From: Anaerolineae bacterium
GTDB lineage: Bacteria > Chloroflexota > Anaerolineae > SpSt-313
Reading direction: 5' to 3'
DNA: 7,165 nucleotides
Assembly (NCBI GenBank): GCA_023511475.1
Contig: JAIMBM010000148.1
Span: 1 to 7,165 of the forward strand
Made by a program: the position numbers and the translations under genes. Positions 1-5,445 of the stretch are shown here, in pieces; the first letter of the stretch is position 1; every line of letters begins with the position of its first letter. The notes under the pieces are model-generated. The model made no database searches. It was given only the letters and a program-made list of their open reading frames with translations, and was not told the DNA's origin.

Positions 1-23
1 GGGAGGGGGCGAGGGGGGTGGGG
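1..23 (+). other. G-run cluster with G-quadruplex potential
   Basis: Four runs of three or more G (1-3, 5-9, 13-18, 20-23) are separated by spacers of 1, 3 and 1 bases. This meets the usual pattern for an intramolecular G-quadruplex on the plus strand. It lies about 60 bp upstream of the promoter of the first gene. The window starts inside or at the edge of the tract, so its true extent is unknown. Any function is inference. Confidence 0.5.
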
Positions 24-34
24 CTCGTGGCAGC

Positions 35-54
35 GGCGCAGACCGGCCTGCGCC
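35..54. repeat. Small hairpin, 7-bp stem
   Basis: GGCGCAG (35-41) and CTGCGCC (48-54) form a perfect 7-bp stem around a 6-base loop. There is no T tract on either strand, so it does not look like a standard intrinsic terminator. It could end a transcript from outside the window, or be chance in GC-rich DNA. Confidence 0.35.
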
Positions 55-85
55 AATCAGAACTAACCTCAGACGCCCTGCTCGA

Positions 86-113
86 TTGACACGCCTCAGA
101 ACCGTGGTATTCT
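86..113 (+). promoter_or_regulatory. Sigma70-type promoter of the helicase-associated gene
   Basis: A perfect -35 box TTGACA (86-91) is followed after 16 bp by TATTCT (108-113), which matches 4 of 6 bases of the -10 consensus. TGG (105-107) directly precedes it and supplies the extended -10 TG. Transcription would start near 120. That makes an ATG at 126 nearly leaderless and favours translation from the ATG at 174, with a leader of about 50 nt. Confidence 0.7.
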
Positions 114-173
114 GCGACCTCAGGCATGGTGGCGTTCTGGCCTGCGGCGCAGGTCGTTCGACAGGGTGAGACG

Positions 174-1853
174 ATGCAGACGTTGCAGGAGGCTCTGGCG
201 GACCACAGCGAAGTTATGATCCTGGCCATCGCAGGTCTTTGGCGCGTCGAGACTGGCGATCGAGCGACGCTCCCCGGGCGCCTGGCCGAAGCGATGCTCG
301 ACCCGGAGCGCCTGCAGGCTTTCCTGGAGGACCTCGGGCCGGAGGCGCGTGCGGCCCTCGCGCAGGTCGCGGCGGCTGGCGGCTCCGTTCGTGGGCACCA
401 TTTCGCGCACCTCTACGGGGAGGTCCGTCGCCTCGGTCCGCGGGCCATCGAGCGCGAGGCGCCGTGGCTCCATCCAGCCAATGTTGCCGAGCGGCTCTAC
501 TACGCCGGGCTCGTGTTCCGCCGCTACGGCCGCCTGGGCACCTACCACGGCGAGCTGTACTACGTGCCTCAAGACCTGCTGGAAGCGCTGCCGCGCTACC
601 CGTCGCCCGTGCGGGAGCTATCTGTTTCACCAGGGCCCGGGCCGGCCTGGGAGCGCGACGCGTGCGACGCCTTCACGCTGGATATGGAGCTGGTGCTGGC
701 CCGGCTGCGGATCGAGCCGGCCCTTGTGTCTCCGGACGCAGGGCTACCGGCGGGGTTTCTGGCTGCGCTGGGCTCCCGCTGGCGCGGACCGGCCGATCCA
801 GAGCGGTTGGCATTGCTGGGGCGGCTGGCGATGCGCAGCCATCTCGTCGTACGTCGGCAGGGGCTGCTGCAGGTAGGTGCCAGAGCCCGTGCCTGGCTGC
901 AGTGGCCGACACACCGCCGACAGGCTCTGCTCTTCGACGCCTGGCAGGGTGACCCCCAGTGGAACGAGCTGTGGCGCATCCCCTCTCTGCACTGCGAGGA
1001 CACCGGCTGGCGCAATGATCCGTTGGCCGCCCGGCAGGCGCTCCTGGGCGCCCTGCGCCAGTGTCCTGACGGATGGGTGAGGATCGCCGATCTTGTGGCG
1101 GCCATCAAGGCGGTGCAGCCCGATTTCGCGCGCCCCGATGGCGACTATGACTCCTGGTACATCCGCAGCGCCGTCACGGGGCACTACCTGCAGGGCTTTG
1201 CCCATTGGGATGACGTCGAGGGTGCCCTGCTGCGGCACCTGATCGTCCGTTCCCTGTACTGGCTCGGCGCCATCGCGCTCGGGGGGCCGGAGGGTGGCGA
1301 GGCCGACCGTTTCCGCCTCACCCCGTTCGGACGGGCGTGTCTGGGGCTGGCTGCGGAGCCGGCGGCGCCGCGCGCAGCGCCTCTCGTCATCCGCGAGGAC
1401 CTGAGCGTGGTCGCGCCGCGGGGCGCATCGGCCTATGACCGGGCACGTCTGGAGCGGTTCGCGCTCTGGCAGGGACGCGAGGGGGATTCGGACCTCTTCC
1501 GCCTTGAGCCCGAGTGCGCGTGGCGGGCCCTTAACGCTGGCGTTCAGGTGCGGCAGATCGAGGGCTTCTTGCGACGGGCCTCCGGCCGACCGGTGCCTGC
1601 GCAGGTCTCCCGGGCTCTGCGCGCGTGGCAGGGCCGGTTCGAGAGGGTTGCGCTGCGCCGCGCCATTCTGCTCCAGACGGCAGATGCAGAAACGCTGCGC
1701 CTTCTCCGCGCTGATGCGGAGCTAGGGCAGCGTCTCGGCTCGGCGGTATCGGAGCGGGCCGTCCTCGTTCCCGAGGATCAGCTCCCTGAGGTCTTGGCGC
1801 GGCTCAAGCGGTTGGGCTGGTGGCCTCGTCTGGAGGGCTTGTCTGAGCCGTAG
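174..1853 (+). CDS. Helicase-associated protein resembling the XPB/Ssl2 N-terminal domain, without ATPase core
   Basis: The 559-aa product looks like the stand-alone bacterial proteins related to the N-terminal domain of the DNA helicase XPB/Ssl2. The N-terminal part has the usual helical blocks: an opening TLQEALADH, then L-DP--L--FL--L-PEARAAL, a GG-V---HF segment and P-NVAERLYYAGLVFR. The C-terminal 155 residues, from about residue 404, carry the clearest match: VIREDLSVVAP, ARLERFALW, FRLEPECAWRALNAG, FLRRASGRPVPAQVSRALRAW and a final LPEVLARLKRLGWWPRLEG. No Walker A, DEAD/DEAH-type or other helicase motif is present, so it is probably a DNA-binding or scaffold protein, not a helicase. 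Its substrate is unknown. Start choice: an in-frame ATG lies at 126, but the ATG at 174 follows AGGGTGAG (163-170) and fits the promoter at 86-113. It overlaps the convergent zinc-ribbon gene by 50 bp. The family match is from memory of conserved patterns, not a search. Confidence 0.75.
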   Translation: MQTLQEALADHSEVMILAIAGLWRVETGDRATLPGRLAEAMLDPERLQAFLEDLGPEARAALAQVAAAGGSVRGHHFAHLYGEVRRLGPRAIEREAPWLHPANVAERLYYAGLVFRRYGRLGTYHGELYYVPQDLLEALPRYPSPVRELSVSPGPGPAWERDACDAFTLDMELVLARLRIEPALVSPDAGLPAGFLAALGSRWRGPADPERLALLGRLAMRSHLVVRRQGLLQVGARARAWLQWPTHRRQALLFDAWQGDPQWNELWRIPSLHCEDTGWRNDPLAARQALLGALRQCPDGWVRIADLVAAIKAVQPDFARPDGDYDSWYIRSAVTGHYLQGFAHWDDVEGALLRHLIVRSLYWLGAIALGGPEGGEADRFRLTPFGRACLGLAAEPAAPRAAPLVIREDLSVVAPRGASAYDRARLERFALWQGREGDSDLFRLEPECAWRALNAGVQVRQIEGFLRRASGRPVPAQVSRALRAWQGRFERVALRRAILLQTADAETLRLLRADAELGQRLGSAVSERAVLVPEDQLPEVLARLKRLGWWPRLEGLSEP

Positions 1854-2322
1854 CCGTGGCAACCCTGGCCTTGGCGGGCCTGGCTGCCCTGGCCTGGTCC
1901 CGCCCGCAGTAGGGGCAGACCTCCCAGCCGGGGCTGAGGAGCCGCTCACACGAAGGGCACCGGCTCTTCAGCGAGGTGCGGCAGTAAGGGCAGACCATAA
2001 AGTCCTGTGCCACCCGCCGGTGGCAGGAAGGGCAGGCTGTCTGCTCCTCGATGTCCCGCAGGAGCGCCTCCTCTTCCAGGGCTCTGCCGTAGACGGCTGC
2101 GAGCGTCTCGCGGGGGCGGAGCACGATGTAGAGGAGCAGGCCCGGGATATTGAAAACGGCAACCAGCAGGACGGCCAGGATGCGAGCGAGCCAGTCGCGG
2201 CTGCGGCTGGCGATATCCCGCGCCGTCCAGACCACCAGGCCCACGTAGAGTGCAGCCATGTAGGCGCCCAGCATATAGAGCAGGATCTGGATAATCCTGT
2301 TGATGCTCTCCGGCACGGTCAT
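1804..2322 (-). CDS. Two-helix membrane protein with a cytosolic double zinc ribbon
   Basis: The 172-aa protein has two hydrophobic segments, about residues 8-33 and 46-68, joined by a short basic stretch (ARDIASRSRDW). An acidic helix (about 82-93) follows, then two zinc ribbons of identical spacing: CPSC (97-100) with CPYC (111-114), and CPSC (122-125) with CPYC (136-139), each with ten residues between the Cys pairs. All eight ligands are intact. The tail (141-172) is rich in Ala, Arg and Pro and looks disordered. Double zinc ribbons of this sort are common in Chloroflexota and Firmicutes, often attached to membrane or forkhead-associated proteins. The target is usually unknown, and a scaffolding or sensing role is inference. 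The ATG is preceded by GAGGAG with a 7-nt gap. The last 16 codons lie over the end of the convergent gene. An insertion sequence sits directly upstream of its promoter. Confidence 0.85.
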   Translation of the reverse strand: MTVPESINRIIQILLYMLGAYMAALYVGLVVWTARDIASRSRDWLARILAVLLVAVFNIPGLLLYIVLRPRETLAAVYGRALEEEALLRDIEEQTACPSCHRRVAQDFMVCPYCRTSLKSRCPSCERLLSPGWEVCPYCGRDQARAARPAKARVATATAQTSPPDEATSPTA

Positions 2323-2351
2323 GCCACATCTCCTCGGCGTGTTCTGGGCGG

Positions 2352-2380
2352 ATTATAGCACCAAGCGTGCCTGCTGTCAC
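2352..2380 (-). promoter_or_regulatory. Extended -10 promoter of the zinc-ribbon gene
   Basis: On the minus strand GTGACA (2380-2375) is followed after exactly 17 bp by a perfect TATAAT (2357-2352). The bases TGC just upstream of it form an extended -10. The start would fall near 2344, giving a leader of about 22 nt with a GAGGAG ribosome site. The left end of the insertion sequence is only 11 bases upstream of the -35 box, so the core promoter survived the insertion. Any activator site further upstream would have been displaced. Confidence 0.75.
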
Positions 2381-2391
2381 GTCCGGGGGTG

Positions 2392-2414
2392 GGGAGCGTC
2401 ACACATTGGGGACA
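2392..2414 (+). repeat. Left terminal inverted repeat of the insertion sequence
   Basis: Reading inward it is GGGAGCGT, C, AC, AC, ATTGGGGACA. The right end reads GGGAGCGT, A, AC, GG, ATTGGGGACA, so 20 of 23 positions match. The transposase stop codon (TGA, 2401-2399) and its last codons are inside this repeat. Confidence 0.85.
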
Positions 2415-4888
2415 CCTCCCTGGGATGTATGAGTGGGCAGGGTGATGGCCCAGCCACTGCAGGCAGCGGCGATGGGCAGGTTGGTCACATCATAGCCTGC
2501 CAGCTGTAGTGGCGATTTGCCTCGGATCCCCGGCTGGGCATCCGCCGAGAAGGGCGTGAAGCGGTAGACCTTCTCGAACACAGCCAGGTAACGCTCCGCG
2601 GTTTCCAGCGAGTCAAAGCCACAGAAGCTCTGGTAGTGTTGATCGAAGCGGCGGATGACCAGCTCGGCGGTGTTGTTGGTCCTCGGAATCAAGTCGCTCT
2701 CGATGCCGTTGGCGAGCTTGGGCCAGTGGCCTTCCAGGAATCTGAATACCGCCGCCAGTTCAGGTTTCTCCCCCACCCATCTGTCGCGCTCGGCCATTAG
2801 TCGGTCATAGCGCTGCTGCGCGGTCCGCTTGGTCCGCGCCTGCAGCGGGCCATCCAGCGCCTCGCGCAAGGTCAGCACCCGCTCGTCCGTGCGTAGCGCG
2901 TCCCAACCATAGATCTCGGCCAACTGGCGATGCAGGGCCTGCGAGGCATGGAACAGACACTCGTGGTGCTGGGCCTGGGGAAAGACGCGGGCGATAACCC
3001 GACCATAGTCCTGGCGCAGGTCGGTGATCACCACCCGCGGATGATACCCCTTGGACCGCAACGCCAGCAGGAAGGCCTGGGCACTCTCGGCCGTGTTGCG
3101 GGGATAGATGGCGATGTGCAACAGGTCGTAGGTGTAAGCGTCGGCTGCCACATAGACGTACATCCACTTCCGGTGCTGGCCAGCAGGCTTGTTGTTCTTG
3201 GTCACCTGCACCCACTTCTCGTCCACCCCCACCACCCCACTGGACTTGACGACCCCAAACAGGGCTGCCACCGGCAGCAACTGGTAGCCGAAGGCACTCA
3301 CCCACCGGTACGCCGTGATGCTCGCCACGCCCAGCGCCTGGCCGGTGCGTCGGTAGGTGCTGTAGCCCCAGGCGTACATCTGCAGCGCCAGCACATGGAC
3401 TTCCAGAGACCGACGCGAGTAGGGCAAGAGGCCGGGTGGCAAGACGGTGAAGCTGCCGTACGGGCAAGCGGGGTTGTGACACCGGTAGCGATACACCTCC
3501 ACGCTCCGCACCTGGCCCTGCTGATCCACATACTTTCTCACCCGCGGCTTCAGACCCTTACGCCCGACGCGGTCGGAGCCACAATGCGGGCACCGTACTT
3601 GCTCCGTCGTGACCTCCTGCCAGGGTCGGAACAGTACCTGCTCGAGACGCTCTAGCCACGGCTGCGCCTGCCCAGGCGGCCGCGCCTGCAGCCCTGTCTC
3701 GGCCAGCGCCGCTTGCCAGGCCTCCAGGTCCAACTGCTCCTCAGGAGTCCGTTCCTGTCCCTCCTCCAGTCTCCCCAACAGGCGCTGCATCAGGGCCAGA
3801 ATGTCGCCCACCAGCCAGTCGTCACGCAGGCGCAGTTCCTCGGCGCCCTGCGCGCACAGCCGCGCCAATACCTGCCGTACGATCTGCCAGCCACTCTCGT
3901 GGGCCGCCTGTCGCACCTGGCTTTCGGTCACCGCTACGCCCCGCGCCACCAGAAAACGGTGCACCTGCTCGACCCCCCAACCCGGCCAATGGGCCCAGGT
4001 CTCGATGATGCGCTGCTGCAACTCCAGGGTCAGCACTTCCTTCGCCATCTGGCTGAGCAGCCGTCGCCAGTCGCCATCGTGCCAATACCCCTCCCAACGA
4101 CTGAGGTCGGGTTGCGGAATGCCAAGCGCCTGTGCCAGGTATTGCTGACGCACAAAAGGCGTCCGGCCATCCCGGGTGCGGCGGCTGCCTCGGTGTTCGT
4201 CTGGGACCTCCAGGAGGCGCAGGAAAAGCACCAACAGCCGCAGACGGAAGGGGTCATCATCCGCCACGGCCAGGGTGAACCGGCCCTGCAACTCGGCGCT
4301 GTAGCAGTTATGCGCCTCATCATGGGTGACCGTGACTGAGGGAGCAACACCCAGACAGACACCCTGGCCGAGCACCTTCCCCACCGGACCAGGGCCGAAA
4401 TGGCGCAGGCCGTGGACCAGGGCCAGGGCCACATAGACCCAAAGAACGATACGTTCGCCCAAGCGGACCGCGCGCTGCAGCAGCCACCACTCCGGCTGCC
4501 GCGCCAGGGACGGCCAGAGGAGGGTGGCGAGTAGCCCTACCCATGCGGTCCAGGGCAGCACGATCACCCAGGGCGAGCCCATGGGCCCGGCGCCCAGCCA
4601 GAGGACGGCCAGGGCGCAGCTGCGCAGGAGCGGCACAGCCCAGGTCTTGCGGGCGTAGGACCATACGCTCGCCACTGCCACCCGGCAATGATGCTCACGG
4701 CGGCGGCGAGACCGCGACGGCGAAGGAGCCAGATAGACTACGGGTGGCCAGACAAGCCAACCCGCGCTGACCTCCAGCGGGTGCCCTAACAGCGCCAGGG
4801 CCAAGAAGGTCACGATGACCAGCAGATGGATGCGGACCGGCAGGACACGGAGGGTAGCACGAAACAACGAACCTGTGGTATACTGCAT
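2399..4888 (-). CDS. DDE transposase with an N-terminal multi-pass hydrophobic region
   Basis: This 829-aa protein probably catalyses cut-and-paste or related movement of the surrounding element. From the N terminus: about five hydrophobic segments (roughly 17-37, 42-54, 84-102, 106-126, 145-161), with a basic patch RSRRRREHH near 59-67. A helix-turn-helix region follows (about 245-330: RQQYLAQALGIPQPDLSRW, then a second helical repeat), then a zinc ribbon (C433, C436, C470, C475). A second helix-turn-helix (about 505-530) precedes the RNase H-like domain. Catalytic candidates are D556 in GVDEKW, D623 in VITDLRQDYG and E742 in TNNTAELVIRRF. The 118-residue gap between D623 and E742 and the motif C644-x2-H647 resemble IS256 and Mutator-like enzymes, which carry a helical insert there. 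The frame is open throughout and codon use is GC-rich from the first codon, so the hydrophobic part is truly coding. The ATG has no clear ribosome site and abuts a palindrome. A later start (TTG at residue 8, or beyond) is possible but would keep the hydrophobic segments. Confidence 0.85.
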   Translation of the reverse strand: MQYTTGSLFRATLRVLPVRIHLLVIVTFLALALLGHPLEVSAGWLVWPPVVYLAPSPSRSRRRREHHCRVAVASVWSYARKTWAVPLLRSCALAVLWLGAGPMGSPWVIVLPWTAWVGLLATLLWPSLARQPEWWLLQRAVRLGERIVLWVYVALALVHGLRHFGPGPVGKVLGQGVCLGVAPSVTVTHDEAHNCYSAELQGRFTLAVADDDPFRLRLLVLFLRLLEVPDEHRGSRRTRDGRTPFVRQQYLAQALGIPQPDLSRWEGYWHDGDWRRLLSQMAKEVLTLELQQRIIETWAHWPGWGVEQVHRFLVARGVAVTESQVRQAAHESGWQIVRQVLARLCAQGAEELRLRDDWLVGDILALMQRLLGRLEEGQERTPEEQLDLEAWQAALAETGLQARPPGQAQPWLERLEQVLFRPWQEVTTEQVRCPHCGSDRVGRKGLKPRVRKYVDQQGQVRSVEVYRYRCHNPACPYGSFTVLPPGLLPYSRRSLEVHVLALQMYAWGYSTYRRTGQALGVASITAYRWVSAFGYQLLPVAALFGVVKSSGVVGVDEKWVQVTKNNKPAGQHRKWMYVYVAADAYTYDLLHIAIYPRNTAESAQAFLLALRSKGYHPRVVITDLRQDYGRVIARVFPQAQHHECLFHASQALHRQLAEIYGWDALRTDERVLTLREALDGPLQARTKRTAQQRYDRLMAERDRWVGEKPELAAVFRFLEGHWPKLANGIESDLIPRTNNTAELVIRRFDQHYQSFCGFDSLETAERYLAVFEKVYRFTPFSADAQPGIRGKSPLQLAGYDVTNLPIAAACSGWAITLPTHTSQGGVPNV
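4879..4884 (+). promoter_or_regulatory. Possible outward-facing extended -10 inside the transposase start
   Basis: TATACT (4879-4884) is preceded by TGG (4876-4878), giving an extended -10 on the plus strand. No good -35 box lies 16-18 bp upstream. If used, the RNA would start near 4891 and run outward, antisense to the transposase leader. Confidence 0.25.
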
Positions 4889-4889
4889 G

Positions 4890-4950
4890 AGGCTAGCTTT
4901 CTAGGGATACCGGTCGTGACACACCTAGTATACCCTAAGAAAGCTAGCCT
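4890..4950. repeat. Long imperfect palindrome abutting the transposase start codon
   Basis: AGGCTAGCTTTCT (4890-4902) pairs perfectly with AGAAAGCTAGCCT (4938-4950). Pairing continues inward with AGGG/CCCT and ATAC/GTAT, interrupted by single bulged bases at 4937 and 4932. The 17-base loop is 4911-4927. The transposase ATG (4888-4886) begins one base beyond the outer edge of the stem, so a transcript containing both arms would fold right at the translation start. There is no T tract to suggest a terminator. Confidence 0.8.
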
Positions 4951-4959
4951 TGCATTATG
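4927..4959 (-). promoter_or_regulatory. Candidate transposase -10 elements
   Basis: On the minus strand TATACT (4932-4927) and CATAAT (4959-4954) each match 5 of 6 bases of the -10 consensus. Neither has a good -35 box at 16-18 bp; the best for CATAAT is TGGTTT. TATACT would start RNA near 4920, after the right arm of the palindrome, so that RNA could not form the hairpin at the ATG. Confidence 0.3.
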
Positions 4960-5023
4960 CCCAACGGCCACGCCCGGAAACCAGCCCATTACGAACCCGC
5001 CGACCTCATTTCCGTGCAAAAAC

Positions 5024-5046
5024 TGTCCCCAATCCGTTACGCTCCC
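5024..5046 (-). repeat. Right terminal inverted repeat of the insertion sequence
   Basis: Reading inward on the minus strand it starts GGGAGCGTAAC and ends ATTGGGGACA. It matches the left repeat at 20 of 23 positions. Similarity stops on both sides of the repeat. Confidence 0.85.
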
Positions 5047-5109
5047 ACGGTGCGAGAGGGCACAGCCCCGGACGGCGCGCGCCCCCGCTTCCTTGCCGCA
5101 ACTGCACTT

Positions 5110-5157
5110 CCCGCATGCGGGCGCTGCCCCCGCGGCACGGCGATTGGCGGCGCCCGC
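5110..5157. repeat. GC-rich palindrome and stem downstream of the 81-aa gene
   Basis: CCCGCATGCGGG (5110-5121) is a perfect 12-bp palindrome. GCGGGCGC (5117-5124) can also pair with GCGCCCGC (5150-5157), which touches the stop codon of the 81-aa gene. On the minus strand this could slow or end transcription of the lipoprotein and 81-aa pair, but no U tract follows. The remaining bases between the insertion sequence and this gene (5047-5109) show no gene. Confidence 0.35.
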
Positions 5158-5402
5158 TAGTGCACGGGGCGAGGGCTTACCACTCCCTCTCCGGCCAGAC
5201 CCAGTCGCTCTCGGGAACGCCGAGCGCGCAGGAGCTCCGGCGAGGCCGCGGGGTTGACCAAGCAGTCGCGCACTTCACCCGCTTTCACCCAACCCGAGGC
5301 CGTCCACATCTCTGACCAGACGGTCTTGCCGTCGGTCATGAGGCGCATGACGACGCCGCCTACAGATGTGGGACCGCAGTCGCAGTACACCTTCGGCTCC
5401 AT
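5157..5402 (-). CDS. Small protein of unknown function, 81 aa
   Basis: I do not recognise a named family. The first 60 residues look globular and conserved in style: two close cysteines (YCDCG), then GKTVWSEMW, SGWVKAGEVRDCLVNP and ASPELLRA. The last 20 residues are Arg-rich and probably extended. There is no signal peptide or membrane segment. The ATG has AGAGGT upstream with a 7-nt gap. It begins 43 nt after the stop codon of the Thr/Pro-rich surface protein on the same strand, so the two are probably co-transcribed. The closely placed Cys residues could bind metal, but only three are present, and that is speculation. It is a real gene rather than a shadow, judged by the ribosome site, the operon spacing and the Trp-rich ordered composition. 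Confidence 0.7.
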   Translation of the reverse strand: MEPKVYCDCGPTSVGGVVMRLMTDGKTVWSEMWTASGWVKAGEVRDCLVNPAASPELLRARRSRERLGLAGEGVVSPRPVH

Positions 5403-5445
5403 CCTTTGTACCTCTGTACCTTCGCGAGCCTTACCAAGGCCGCAC

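Larger units (their letters stand above)
2392..5046 (-). mobile_element. Insertion sequence, about 2655 bp, IS256/Mutator-like group (family not assigned)
   Basis: The ends carry imperfect terminal inverted repeats and enclose one complete transposase gene with no interruption. The transposase stop codon lies inside the left repeat, so the coding region fills almost the whole element. About 135 bp between the gene start and the right repeat hold a palindrome and candidate promoters. I found no clear target-site duplication: the bases outside are ...GGGGGTG on the left and ACGGTGCG... on the right, sharing only an offset GGTG. The duplication may have decayed, or the edges may differ by a base or two. 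The transposase domain order suggests a DDE element with an IS256/Mutator-like catalytic core, but the exact IS family cannot be assigned by eye. The intact frame and the good repeats argue for a recent insertion. Confidence 0.85.

Noticed and set aside
35..54. Intrinsic terminator of an upstream gene
   Set aside because: The stem is only 7 bp and neither strand has a following T tract.
126..173. Sixteen-codon N-terminal extension from the ATG at 126
   Set aside because: The promoter predicts a transcript start near 120, leaving no room for a ribosome site, and the ATG at 174 has AGGGTGAG in front.
2930..3655. Plus-strand frame of 241 codons inside the transposase
   Set aside because: It lies opposite the catalytic domain of the transposase, whose motifs are unmistakable. 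Long antisense frames are expected in GC-rich coding DNA.
4890..4950. Terminal inverted repeat of the insertion sequence
   Set aside because: Both arms are next to each other at one end, with no counterpart at the other. The true ends are the 23-bp repeats at 2392-2414 and 5024-5046.
2384..5054. Target-site duplication of 8-9 bp flanking the insertion sequence
   Set aside because: The flanks match at only about half the positions. A shared GGTG is offset by two bases and too short to rely on.
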